Positions 1 through 7,894 of a stretch of 37,168 nt of DNA are shown here, piece after piece. The notes under the pieces were generated by a model. The model was not told the origin of the DNA, did not search any database, and was given only the letters and a program-made list of their open reading frames with translations. Each line of letters begins with the position of its first letter. Within the stretch, counting starts at the first letter, position 1. Source of the DNA: an uncultured Bacteroidales bacterium (lineage in GTDB: Bacteria > Bacteroidota > Bacteroidia > Bacteroidales > F082); the NCBI GenBank assembly GCA_946185535.1, contig CAMHJX010000029.1, positions 1 to 37,168 on the forward strand. The letters run 5' to 3'. The translations under genes were made by a program, and so were the position numbers.

Positions 1-41
1 GATGATACTGCGGGAGACCGTGGGAAAGTAGTTCGCCGCCC
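1..41 (+). rRNA. 5S rRNA, 3' end (partial)
   Basis: The first ~40 bases match the 3' third of bacterial 5S rRNA: the GATGATACTGC segment, the GTGGGAAAGTAG stretch and a closing GCCGCC that would pair with the missing 5' end. The gene is cut by the left edge, so the rest of an rRNA operon probably lies outside. The exact 3' end is estimated. A strong terminator hairpin follows directly, which supports the call. Confidence 0.82.
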
Positions 42-53
42 ACCCACAACGGA

Positions 54-91
54 AACCCCGACAGCGTAAGCTGCCGGGGTTCACTGTTTTT
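54..91 (+). terminator. Intrinsic terminator of the rRNA operon
   Basis: A 12-bp stem (AACCCCGACAGC paired with GCTGCCGGGGTT, one A-C mismatch) with loop GTAA is followed by CACTG and a run of five T. It lies between the 5S rRNA and the convergent helicase gene, so it would end rRNA transcription. The symmetric stem may also act on the opposite strand. Confidence 0.85.
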
Positions 92-107
92 AGGTAGTTT
101 TGGAAAA

Positions 108-1529
108 CTATTCTTCGAAAAACTCTTCCTTGAAATTCACGAAATACACCCGCTCCTGCGCACGCGTCAAGGCGGTGTAAAGCCATCTCAGATCTTCCAC
201 CTCAAGCGTTTCTTTTTGGTTCAAGGACGAATCAATGAAGACACTGCTCCATTGCCCGCCTTGTGTCTTGTGACAGGTGAGAGCATAGGCAAACTTCACC
301 TGCAAGGCGTTGAACCAGGGACTCTTCTTCATTTCCTTGTAACGCTCCCTGCGGTTGGGAATGTCCATATAGTCCTCTTCGATGGCGACAAACAACTTTT
401 TGTTTTCTTCTTCCGTCAACGAAGGACTGTTGCTGTTCAAAGTGTCCAAAAGGATCTTGGCCTCTATATTGGGCGCATCGGGATAGTCGGTGAAACTCAA
501 CTCGACATCGGCGAAACGAAAGCCGTACATCTCCTCAAAATGCTTGATCTTTCTTATCTCGGCCATGTCGCCATTGGCGATGAAACTCATTACCTCATTG
601 CCTTCTGCCCAATAATAGTTGTTTTTGACCACCATCAGCTTGTCGCCCGTGGCTATCTCACCTTCGATGTTGAGAATGCGCCCACGGATGGCTTGGTTGA
701 ACATATTGGCACGCTTATTTGACTTGCAAACGACAACTGCTTCATTCTCAGATATATTGGCAAAGGCATTATGAAGCATTTCCTCAAACTCCTCAGGCTC
801 AATCTTTTTGATGTCATGAAAACCTTCCAAATGGAAAATAGGTAAACTGTATTCGTAAAGGTTTTGACTGAGCAACTGTCTAATGTCTGTAGCATTGTAT
901 AAGATTCCTGATTCCAATGCCTGACGTTTCACTTCGGTCAACTCAAAAGTGGCTGCCGTGATTGGAAACTGGGATTTGAGATAATTGCAATCCAAGGCCG
1001 GACTTTCTTGACTCTCAACAGGCGGCAACTGCGCTGTGTCGCCAATGAGCAACAAACGACAGTTTTCGCCATTGAAGACATAGCTTAGCAGGTCGTCGAG
1101 CAAGCTGCTACCGCCAAATTCTCTTTGTTCGCCTATCATGGAAGCCTCGTCAACGATAAACAAGGCGTTCTTAAATTTGTTCTCGGCTCTCGCGATCCTA
1201 AAGCTCCCATCGGGCATGGATTTGGTTTGGTAAATGCGACGATGTATGGTCGATGCGTTCTGCCCCGTATAGTTGCTAAGTACTTTGGCGGCTCTTCCCG
1301 TCGGTGCCATTAGTACGAAACGCATTTCTATGGAAGGCAAGGCCATCACCAAGGTTTTGACCAGTGAGGTCTTGCCCGTTCCGGCATAGCCTCTTAGAAT
1401 GTAGGTGGGGTTCTCTTTTTGAGAAAGCAGGAAGGCTGCCAAATGATATAGCACGATGGCTTGCCCCTCAGTGGGCTCAAACCCGAAGGATTGCACCAGT
1501 TTTCCGTATAACTCACCTCGGCTTAACAT
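108..1529 (-). CDS. RecD-like superfamily 1 ATP-dependent helicase
   Basis: A 473-aa helicase of the RecD/UvrD-like SF1 type, expected to unwind DNA with ATP. Visible motifs: Walker A GYAGTGKT at residues 47-54, a TGRAA motif near 77, Walker B FIVDEAS around 124-130, and a GDTAQLPPV motif typical of RecD/TraA enzymes. Near the C-terminus are the UvrD_C_2 features ALTCHKTQG and YTALTRAQERV. At this length it is a short stand-alone helicase of the kind annotated as an AAA-family or RecD-like ATPase in Bacteroidota, not a RecBCD subunit; no recB or recC is nearby. The ATG start lies 3 nt after the stop of the upstream TamL-like gene, so the two are probably co-transcribed. Confidence 0.85.
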   Translation of the reverse strand: MLSRGELYGKLVQSFGFEPTEGQAIVLYHLAAFLLSQKENPTYILRGYAGTGKTSLVKTLVMALPSIEMRFVLMAPTGRAAKVLSNYTGQNASTIHRRIYQTKSMPDGSFRIARAENKFKNALFIVDEASMIGEQREFGGSSLLDDLLSYVFNGENCRLLLIGDTAQLPPVESQESPALDCNYLKSQFPITAATFELTEVKRQALESGILYNATDIRQLLSQNLYEYSLPIFHLEGFHDIKKIEPEEFEEMLHNAFANISENEAVVVCKSNKRANMFNQAIRGRILNIEGEIATGDKLMVVKNNYYWAEGNEVMSFIANGDMAEIRKIKHFEEMYGFRFADVELSFTDYPDAPNIEAKILLDTLNSNSPSLTEEENKKLFVAIEEDYMDIPNRRERYKEMKKSPWFNALQVKFAYALTCHKTQGGQWSSVFIDSSLNQKETLEVEDLRWLYTALTRAQERVYFVNFKEEFFEE

Positions 1530-1532
1530 GGC

Positions 1533-3854
1533 TCAGAAGGGATATCCAATGCCTGCTTGGAATCGGATGTTGTTGAAATCGCCGTTGCCAAACCGCCAAT
1601 AACGGCCTGTTTCCGGATCGGGGTATGGATTGCGCATGGCGTAGGCGATGTCGAACCTAAGCAAGAGGAAGGAAACATCCAACCTGATGCCAAATCCGGC
1701 ATCGAGTGCCATCTGCTTATAGAAAGTGTTGAACTTGAATTCGCTGTTGGGCATTGACTCATAGGGCCGGTAAGTCCAGACATTGCCCATATCAATGAAA
1801 ACAGCACCATTGAAGATATTATAGATTGGAAAACGATATTCGGCATTGAATTCCAGCTGCAAATCGCCCGTCTTTTCAATGTCATCTGTGACGGGCACAT
1901 AACCACCTGGACCAACGGTGCGGTAGAGCCATCCGCGTAGACCATTGGCGCCACCACCGTAGAAACTGCGTTCAAAAGGTAGGTCTTTGGAGTTGCCGTA
2001 TGGTAAGCCAATGCCGACAAACTGACGTGTGACGAACCAGTGGTCGTCACCAAGGTCAAGGTGCTGTCGGATGTCGAAACTGCCTCTTAGGTATTGGGCG
2101 TAAGGGATTCCAAACAACTCATGATAACCTTGAGCATTTTCGGTGACAAGCTTTGTCTTGTTGAACAGCGAAATCAAGTTGCCGCTCGACTCAAAATCAG
2201 CTCGGATATAGAAGAAACTGCCCGTTTTGGTGATGTTTTGGGTGTTGTAAGTGAGGGAATAACGGGTGCCGAATAGCAAGTGGCTGGTGTATTGTGCTTT
2301 TTTCCTTTGGCTGGTTTCCGCATCAAGGTAGGCTTGGAAGGCTGGGTTGATGTTGGCAATCTTGACGCTGTTGAGGAAGAATGGCGACAAGGTTTGGGCG
2401 AGGCGGTAGTTGGTCTTCCAATCGTAGCTCGATGAGGCCGTTGTGATGTAACGGGAATAGTAATATCGCGTTTGCGAGTTGAAGCCTAGCGAAAGGGTGG
2501 TGGTGGGTTGATAGTCTCTGGCGAGCGTAATGGAAGGGAAAAGACCTAGGAACTTGGGAAACAAAACGCTTGTCGTAATGCCAAATTCCCATGTGTTGAA
2601 GACGCTTTTCCCGCTTTCTGTGATTTCATTTCCCACCAGTTTTTGTGCTTCAAAACCTCCTTTTAGGCTGATTTGGAAGGTCTCCGCGCCATGGAAAATG
2701 TTTTTGTTGGAATAGGATAAACTGCCTTTGATGCCCAAATCGCCTTCAGAGTTGGTGCTTTCACCTTGTACTGTGAAAGAATGAACATCGTTTTGTTGCA
2801 TGGTGATCCGGCAGTCGAGGCGATTGCGGGAGTCGTTTTCTACATTCACTGTGTCGAATTCGATGTTCACATTGTTGAAAAGGCGGAAGTTGCCCAATGC
2901 CCTGTAGGTGTTTGTTACGCTGCGTTGGTTATAGGGAAAGTCTTCCAAAATCTGAATGGAACGCAAAAAAGACTGTGGCTTTACTTCGGGTTCGTTGTAA
3001 TAGTAGAAATTCAGGTGGTTGATGCGTTTTCTCGTCCCTACCTCCTGAACAAGGGTGACTGAATCAACGGGTCGGTCATGTGACTTGAAGACAGAGTAGT
3101 CAGGATAGATGCTAATCTTGTTGATATAGTATTTTTTGTATGACAATTTATTGTCTTTCAACTTCATGGTGATGGCCAGGCTGTGGTTCATGTAATTGCT
3201 GTCCACCTCAAAGAAGATGTCGTCGCGACTGAAATAAAAATACCCTGAGTTCTTCATCCTCTCGGTGATTGTATTGCGCACATTGTTAAGCGTATAGGCA
3301 TTGTAGATGTCTCCTTTATTGACTTCAAATTTGGTGCTGTCGCGCATGATGTAGCTCCTAATCAAAGAGTCGTTGATGACATATTCGACATTGTTGACCT
3401 TATAAGGTTCGGTGGGGTAGACATGATAGGTGATTTTTGCCCGCTTTCCTCGCTCTTTCACCGTGTGGGTTACCTTGGAATGGAAATAGCCTACGTTGTC
3501 AATGTAACGCATCATTTGATTGGCCGAATTGTTGGCTTCGATCGGGTCATAATAGATGGGTTCTCTGCCGAATTTCTCGTTCAACCATTTCCAGGTCTTG
3601 CTGTTGGGTCTTTGCACCGATTTGTAATAAATCCAATTGGGAAGTTTGGTTTGGAAGGTAGTTTTATAAGGCTTGAGGGTGATGTAGCTCGACAGTCCTG
3701 ACTTGCTGATTTCGGTCTTTTTTTTGCTTTCAATGACTATCTTGTTGCTTTGAACCAGACTTTTGCCTTCGGGGATAAAACGGTTGATGCTGCACGACGA
3801 CATGAGAATGGTCATGAGCATTCCGATGAGAATATGAAGCCTTTTGCCTGACAT
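1533..3854 (-). CDS. TamL/BamA-family outer-membrane assembly protein (lipoprotein form)
   Basis: A 773-aa Omp85-superfamily protein. The N-terminus is a lipoprotein signal with a lipobox ending at Cys21 (ILMSSC). POTRA-like repeats follow over roughly residues 60-400. The C-terminal half is a beta-barrel with the family hallmarks YGGGANGLRGW and FIDMGNVW, and it ends in an aromatic (GIGYPF). Lipidated TamA-like proteins (TamL) are a Bacteroidota variant thought to help insert proteins into the outer membrane; the lipobox distinguishes it from canonical BamA. A -7 promoter box lies 17 nt upstream of the ATG and overlaps the end of folC. The RecD-like helicase follows with almost no gap. The family assignment is firm; the exact clients are unknown. 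Confidence 0.88.
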   Translation of the reverse strand: MSGKRLHILIGMLMTILMSSCSINRFIPEGKSLVQSNKIVIESKKKTEISKSGLSSYITLKPYKTTFQTKLPNWIYYKSVQRPNSKTWKWLNEKFGREPIYYDPIEANNSANQMMRYIDNVGYFHSKVTHTVKERGKRAKITYHVYPTEPYKVNNVEYVINDSLIRSYIMRDSTKFEVNKGDIYNAYTLNNVRNTITERMKNSGYFYFSRDDIFFEVDSNYMNHSLAITMKLKDNKLSYKKYYINKISIYPDYSVFKSHDRPVDSVTLVQEVGTRKRINHLNFYYYNEPEVKPQSFLRSIQILEDFPYNQRSVTNTYRALGNFRLFNNVNIEFDTVNVENDSRNRLDCRITMQQNDVHSFTVQGESTNSEGDLGIKGSLSYSNKNIFHGAETFQISLKGGFEAQKLVGNEITESGKSVFNTWEFGITTSVLFPKFLGLFPSITLARDYQPTTTLSLGFNSQTRYYYSRYITTASSSYDWKTNYRLAQTLSPFFLNSVKIANINPAFQAYLDAETSQRKKAQYTSHLLFGTRYSLTYNTQNITKTGSFFYIRADFESSGNLISLFNKTKLVTENAQGYHELFGIPYAQYLRGSFDIRQHLDLGDDHWFVTRQFVGIGLPYGNSKDLPFERSFYGGGANGLRGWLYRTVGPGGYVPVTDDIEKTGDLQLEFNAEYRFPIYNIFNGAVFIDMGNVWTYRPYESMPNSEFKFNTFYKQMALDAGFGIRLDVSFLLLRFDIAYAMRNPYPDPETGRYWRFGNGDFNNIRFQAGIGYPF

Positions 3855-3870
3855 GCAACAAAGATTTTCG

Positions 3871-3879
3871 GCAAAGGTA
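3871..3879 (-). promoter_or_regulatory. -7 promoter box of the TamL-like gene
   Basis: TACCTTTGC on the minus strand matches the Bacteroidota TAnnTTTGC -7 element, 17 nt before the ATG. No convincing -33 TTTG was seen. The folC stop codon lies just upstream. Confidence 0.6.
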
Positions 3880-3891
3880 AGAATAATTCCG

Positions 3892-5178
3892 TTATACGAC
3901 TTCGGCCACGGTGAAATTGCTGCCTCCGATGAACACTATGTCACCAAAATGGGCATTGTTGACGGCCGAGCGGTAGGCGTGACTGACGGACTCGAAAACC
4001 TGTCCGCGCAAACCCATGTCGAAGGCCTTCTGAGCTAAAATATTGGCATCCAAACCTCTGGGGATGTCGGCTTTGCAGAAATAATACTCGGCACCATGGG
4101 GAAGGAGTTGCAATACGCTGTCGATGTCCTTGTCGTTGACCATGCCGAGTACGAAATGGAGTTTGTCATATTGCATTTCGGCCAGTTGCTTGACGACTTC
4201 GGTGATGCCAGCCACATTGTGCCCTGTGTCGGCAATGGTCAGCGGGTCTTTGTTGAGAATCTGCCAGCGCCCCATGAGGTGGGTGTTGCGAATGACTCTG
4301 CCGATGCCATCACGGATGTCATCATCAGAGAGGTTGAACTTTTCCCGCAGCAAATCCAAAGCGCACATCACGGTAGTGAGGTTTTTCTGCTGGTAGTTGC
4401 CCATCAGGGGGAGTTCGAGGGCTTCCATGTAGAGCTCGCTGTTTTTCCATACGTCGTATTGCTGCTCCGAATTCGACTCGATATGGATTTTGTCGCAGTC
4501 GAAGATTTGGTCGGCGAAGTAAATGGGACTGTTGCCTTCCTTGGCCTTGTCGATGAAGACTTGCTCGGTCTCGGGATGTGTCTCGCCAATGACCACAGGG
4601 ATGTTGGGCTTGATGATGCCGGCTTTTTCGTACGCGATTTTGGCTCTCGTGTCGCCCAAGAACTTCATGTGGTCGAAGTCGATGTTGGTGATGACGCTCA
4701 ACTCGGGTGTAATGAGGTTGGTGGAGTCCAATCGACCGCCCATACCCACTTCGACGATGGCGATGTCAATTTTTTCCTTTGAGAAATAGTCGAAGGCCAT
4801 GCCAACGGTCATCTCAAAGAAAGAAAGCTCCATGGTCTCGAATTTCTCCTTATAGGTATCGATGAATTGCACCACGTTCTCCTCGGGAATCATTTCCCCG
4901 TTGATGCGAATGCGTTCACGGAAATCACGCAGGTGAGGCGAGGTGTAAAGGCCAGTTTTGTAGCCTGCTTCCTGAAACACGGAAGCCAACATGTGTGAAA
5001 CAGAGCCTTTGCCGTTGGTGCCGGCCACGTGCACCGACTTGAAGTTGTTCTGTGGGTTGTCTAATAGATTGAGGAGTTGTATGGTGTTGTTCAAGTCAGC
5101 CTTGTAGGCAGCGGCTCCAATGCGTTGGTACATGGGGAGCTTGTTGAACATCCATTCGAGAGTCTCGGAGTAATTCAT
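3892..5178 (-). CDS. folC: Bifunctional folylpolyglutamate synthase/dihydrofolate synthase
   Basis: A 428-aa Mur-ligase-family enzyme that adds glutamate to dihydropteroate or folates in the cytoplasm, using ATP. The P-loop GTNGKGS is at residues 53-59. It is followed by the family motif YTSPHLRDFRERI, a VEVGMGGRLDSTN motif (metal and ATP region) and the C-terminal domain motif DTGHNVAG. Length and motif order are normal for FolC. The ATG start (MNYSETLEWMFNKLPMYQRI) is the usual N-terminus in this phylum. A palindromic repeat separates it from the upstream tonB-like gene, so it may be transcribed independently. The downstream TamL-like gene has its own promoter overlapping the folC end. Confidence 0.95.
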   Translation of the reverse strand: MNYSETLEWMFNKLPMYQRIGAAAYKADLNNTIQLLNLLDNPQNNFKSVHVAGTNGKGSVSHMLASVFQEAGYKTGLYTSPHLRDFRERIRINGEMIPEENVVQFIDTYKEKFETMELSFFEMTVGMAFDYFSKEKIDIAIVEVGMGGRLDSTNLITPELSVITNIDFDHMKFLGDTRAKIAYEKAGIIKPNIPVVIGETHPETEQVFIDKAKEGNSPIYFADQIFDCDKIHIESNSEQQYDVWKNSELYMEALELPLMGNYQQKNLTTVMCALDLLREKFNLSDDDIRDGIGRVIRNTHLMGRWQILNKDPLTIADTGHNVAGITEVVKQLAEMQYDKLHFVLGMVNDKDIDSVLQLLPHGAEYYFCKADIPRGLDANILAQKAFDMGLRGQVFESVSHAYRSAVNNAHFGDIVFIGGSNFTVAEVV

Positions 5179-5197
5179 AGGCGATTATTTAATAATG

Positions 5198-5252
5198 ATG
5201 AATGCTGAATGAGGCTAAGACCAGCGTCGCTTCGCGTCATTCAGCATTCATA
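5198..5252. repeat. Palindromic intergenic repeat
   Basis: A perfect 15-bp inverted repeat (ATGAATGCTGAATGA at 5198-5212 and its complement at 5238-5252) encloses a 25-nt loop carrying CGCTTCGCGTCATT across its right edge. That 14-mer occurs again, in reverse complement, in the repeat near 30.19 kb. Further copies of ATTCATAATT follow to 5262. The element fills the gap between the tonB-like gene and folC and could act as a transcript-end hairpin. Confidence 0.75.
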
Positions 5253-5270
5253 ATTCATAATTCCACATTT

Positions 5271-6029
5271 TTATTGGTTAATGACAAAAGTATAAGTGAT
5301 GGTTCCGTGTTGTTCTTCAGGCGCATCGGGGTCGGAAGCGAAAGTCGAGCGCTTGGCAGCTTGAATGGCTTTTTGGCGCATCGCATTATTGATGATGTCT
5401 GTACCCTTGGTAGCTACTTCGGCACGAACGACTTGTCCATCGCGATTGACCCAAATATCAACTACAATTCTGCCTTCTTCGCTGAAATCGTCATCAGGAC
5501 GGTGCAGGCTCTTAGCGCCACGGCCACCGAGGTCATAGCCTGTTCCGTTACCTTTGCCTCCATTGCCATCGTATTTCTTGATGCCAGCCAGTCCATTGGG
5601 TTTGCCTTGGTCGCCGGGTTGGCCCGTGATGCCTTCCGAGCCACCAGCCTGGGGATTATTACTACCTTTGAACAAAGCTTTTTGGTTGACGGTGGGCTTG
5701 GGTTCTTCAACGGGTTTGGTTTCCTGTTTGGGCTTGGTGTTTTTCGGCTTTTCGATGGCAGGGGCTTCATCGTCGTTTTGTGTGACGATGTCTTCCTTGC
5801 TCTTGTTTTGCTGTTGTTGAGGCTGTGCAGCCATGGGAATGGCAGGCTTCTCGGGCTGGATGTTGCCCATGCCTTGGTCCATCATGCCTAAGTCGACCTC
5901 GACGCCTTCCTCACCCGGCAGCGGGAGAGGCGTTCTGAAAGCCATCAGGAAGAGCACTAATAGCACCAAAGCGTGTACCACTATGGTGCCTGCTATGGCT
6001 ATGCCCTTGTCTTTCTTCTCGTTACTCAT
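5271..6029 (-). CDS. TonB-family energy transducer
   Basis: A 252-aa inner-membrane protein spanning the periplasm. It has one N-terminal transmembrane segment (about residues 9-27), an acidic start to the periplasmic part, and a Pro/Lys/Gln-rich linker (about 55-125) of the kind that crosses the cell wall. A Gly-rich stretch follows, then a C-terminal TonB fold around GRIVVDIWVNRDGQVVRAEV. It is the last gene of an exbB-exbD-tonB cluster with 11-12-nt gaps, which strongly implies a Ton/Tol-type motor that uses the proton gradient to drive outer-membrane events. Whether it serves TonB-dependent transporters or a TolA-like role cannot be told, since no receptor gene is nearby. Confidence 0.85.
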   Translation of the reverse strand: MSNEKKDKGIAIAGTIVVHALVLLVLFLMAFRTPLPLPGEEGVEVDLGMMDQGMGNIQPEKPAIPMAAQPQQQQNKSKEDIVTQNDDEAPAIEKPKNTKPKQETKPVEEPKPTVNQKALFKGSNNPQAGGSEGITGQPGDQGKPNGLAGIKKYDGNGGKGNGTGYDLGGRGAKSLHRPDDDFSEEGRIVVDIWVNRDGQVVRAEVATKGTDIINNAMRQKAIQAAKRSTFASDPDAPEEQHGTITYTFVINQ

Positions 6030-6040
6030 GATGAAGTCTC

Positions 6041-6454
6041 CTATTTCTTTGGCGCCGTGGCTAAAATCACCTTGTGATTATTGCCCGTGGCATTATTGAT
6101 TTCATTGACGGCATCAATTACGTTGACGATGTATTGCACAGGGACGCTTTTGTCAGAACGAAGCACCACTGTGGCTTGGCTGTCGTTGCCGATTTGGGTG
6201 TTGATAAGGTCCATGAGTTGGGTCTCATCGGCTGCAGTCTCGTTAACGAAATATTGGTACTGTTCGTTGATGTAGACGGTGATGGTCTGCTTGGCCATGG
6301 TCTTGCTGCTGCTCGAGGGCAGCATAAGCTTAATGGCGTTTGGGGCGACCAAAGTCGAAGTCAGCATGAAGAATATCAGCAGCAGAAACACCAGGTCCGA
6401 CATGGACGAGGAGTTGAAAGTGGGTTCGACCTTATTTCTTGATTTGATGGCCAT
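6041..6454 (-). CDS. exbD: ExbD/TolR-family biopolymer transport protein
   Basis: A 137-aa protein with a short cytoplasmic N-terminus, one transmembrane helix at about residues 20-37 and a periplasmic domain. Asp20 at the start of the helix (MSDLVFLLLIFFM) is the conserved proton-carrying aspartate of the ExbD/TolR family. It works with the ExbB homologue encoded just upstream (12-nt gap) and the TonB-like protein just downstream (11-nt gap) as an ion-driven motor. Length is normal for the family. TolR is the main alternative name; the TonB-like neighbour favours ExbD. Confidence 0.9.
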   Translation of the reverse strand: MAIKSRNKVEPTFNSSSMSDLVFLLLIFFMLTSTLVAPNAIKLMLPSSSSKTMAKQTITVYINEQYQYFVNETAADETQLMDLINTQIGNDSQATVVLRSDKSVPVQYIVNVIDAVNEINNATGNNHKVILATAPKK

Positions 6455-6466
6455 AATGCGCTGATT

Positions 6467-7168
6467 TTAGGCAGGTTCGTTCAAGACGTCCATGAATTCT
6501 GTCGCCTTTCCTTCAAGCAGGTTGACGACTTTCTGGATTTTGTTGGAGATGATGGCGTGGAAGAAGTAGGCAACGATACCTACAATCAGACCGCCGACGG
6601 TAGTCACCATGGCTTCGTAGATGCCCGAGGAAAGCAGTTCGATGTCAATATTGTTACCCGCCATCGACATGTTGTAGAAGGCGCGAATCATACCCGTTAC
6701 CGTGCCCAAGAAACCGATCATCGGGGCGGCACTGGCAATCATGGCTAAAATGCTGACACCGCGTTCCAGCTTGGCGACCTCCAAATTACCCACATTCTCG
6801 ATGGCCGAGTTGATGTCGCCCAAAGGTCTACCGATGCGGGAAAGACCTTTTTCAATCATGCGGGAGATAGGGGTGGAGTTGCCTCTGCACAAAGCTTTCG
6901 CAGAATCGAGTTTGCCATCTTTCATGTATTCGCGGATGCGTTCCATGAAACCGTTGTCGTATTTGGTGGCACGCGAAACGGTGATGAACCTTTCGATGAA
7001 GATGTACACCGCAATGATGGACAAAACGGCCAATAAAATCATGATCCAACCACCTTTGGTGGCGAGTTCGAGGATTGAAAGTTTGAATTCTGTGGGTTGG
7101 GCTACTGCTTCGGCGGTAGCGGCTGCGCCCAAATCGTTGGCAGCCTGTTGAATTTGAAGAAGATTCAT
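6467..7168 (-). CDS. exbB: ExbB/TolQ/MotA-family proton channel
   Basis: A 233-aa inner-membrane protein. Hydrophobic helices lie at about residues 40-60 (WIMILLAVLSIIAVYIFIER), 140-165 and 185-210. The hallmark GFLGTVTGMIRAF and the VTTVGGLIVGI segment mark the MotA/TolQ/ExbB channel domain. It is first in the exbB-exbD-tonB operon. The upstream region contains an AACAATTCA-type repeat and two small hairpins but no clear -7 box, so its promoter is unidentified. TolQ is the alternative name. Confidence 0.92.
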   Translation of the reverse strand: MNLLQIQQAANDLGAAATAEAVAQPTEFKLSILELATKGGWIMILLAVLSIIAVYIFIERFITVSRATKYDNGFMERIREYMKDGKLDSAKALCRGNSTPISRMIEKGLSRIGRPLGDINSAIENVGNLEVAKLERGVSILAMIASAAPMIGFLGTVTGMIRAFYNMSMAGNNIDIELLSSGIYEAMVTTVGGLIVGIVAYFFHAIISNKIQKVVNLLEGKATEFMDVLNEPA

Positions 7169-7210
7169 ATTGTGTTGTTGAATTGTTTATCGTTGAATTG
7201 TTGTTTGTAG

Positions 7211-7260
7211 GGCTGTCACATTGTGGCAGCCGCATTTTTTAATACGAAAACAATCGTATT
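7211..7260. other. Two adjacent small inverted repeats upstream of exbB
   Basis: GGCTGTCACA and TGTGGCAGCC (7211-7231) form one near-perfect inverted repeat, followed on the plus strand by GCATTTTTT. AATACGA and TCGTATT (7241-7260) form a second 7-bp one. They lie between the lolA-like stop and exbB. The T-run is on the plus strand, where no gene reads through, so a terminator role for the minus-strand genes is not well supported. They may be leader hairpins or a repeat relic. Confidence 0.45.
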
Positions 7261-7268
7261 TTATTGCG

Positions 7269-7892
7269 TCACCGCATATCTATCACATCCACATTGGGGT
7301 GTTTTTTCGCATCAAAGGTGAAGAATTTGTCATCCAATTTCTGGTCGAATTTCATTTCCTCGACATTGACCACAAGCTTACTGCCGTCATCCATGTAGAT
7401 GTCTACGCTTTTCAGCGAAGTTTTCTTGGTGTCGATTTTCAAGGATACGCGTTTGTACTGACCTTTGGGATTGGCCAGTTCGATGGTAGCATTGCCTTGG
7501 GCGTCGATTCCAGTGAGGGTGGCTGCATAGCTCTTATCTAAAGAGGTGAGGAGCTTCAAAGGCGTGTTGTCGGTACCTTCGGTGGCATTGCTTATCATGA
7601 CTTCCTCTTCATCGATGAGATAGGTCCAAATAGACTTGCCGTCGGAGATGGTTTGTTGCTCGCTCATTTCAATCTTGTAAGCCTCGCCTTGCAGCCAGGC
7701 ATGGCCTTTTTGGCTGTCACCCAATGTCTTTCCGTCGGGGCTGAGTTGGTAGTTGAATGCCATTTCCACGTTGTCGTGACTTTTGATTTGGTCGACCAAA
7801 ACGCGAATGAGTGCATCGGCGTTGTTTTGTGCACTAACAGCCTGTGTTGCAAACAATAAGAACAAGCAGGCGATGAAGTTTTTCTTTTTCAT
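7269..7892 (-). CDS. LolA-like outer-membrane lipoprotein carrier
   Basis: A 207-aa periplasmic protein with a Sec signal peptide (MKKKNFIACLFLLFATQAVS, cleavage after SA-Q). The body resembles LolA-like proteins that ferry lipoproteins across the periplasm: an amphipathic N-terminal segment, a GKSIWTYLIDEEEVMISN strand pair typical of the half-barrel, and a C-terminal FDQKLDDKFFTFDAKKHPNV tail. I chose the ATG at 7892 over the TTG two codons earlier, because the signal peptide then starts normally and the gene begins 2 nt after the ftsK stop. An ftsK-lolA tandem is common in Bacteroidota and supports co-transcription. LolA paralogues without a proven role are possible. Confidence 0.8.
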   Translation of the reverse strand: MKKKNFIACLFLLFATQAVSAQNNADALIRVLVDQIKSHDNVEMAFNYQLSPDGKTLGDSQKGHAWLQGEAYKIEMSEQQTISDGKSIWTYLIDEEEVMISNATEGTDNTPLKLLTSLDKSYAATLTGIDAQGNATIELANPKGQYKRVSLKIDTKKTSLKSVDIYMDDGSKLVVNVEEMKFDQKLDDKFFTFDAKKHPNVDVIDMR

Positions 7893-7894
7893 TG

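Noticed and set aside
4096-4782. 228-codon plus-strand frame opposite folC
   Set aside because: It is a mirror frame of a strongly recognised enzyme gene, has no family resemblance, and its composition follows the folC codon pattern. The same applies to the long frames opposite dapB (16171-16719), parB (17916-18356) and the exonuclease (19804-20517).
7211-7240. Hairpin plus T-run as a terminator
   Set aside because: The T-run is on the plus strand, where no gene leads into it. On the minus strand the hairpin is not followed by T.
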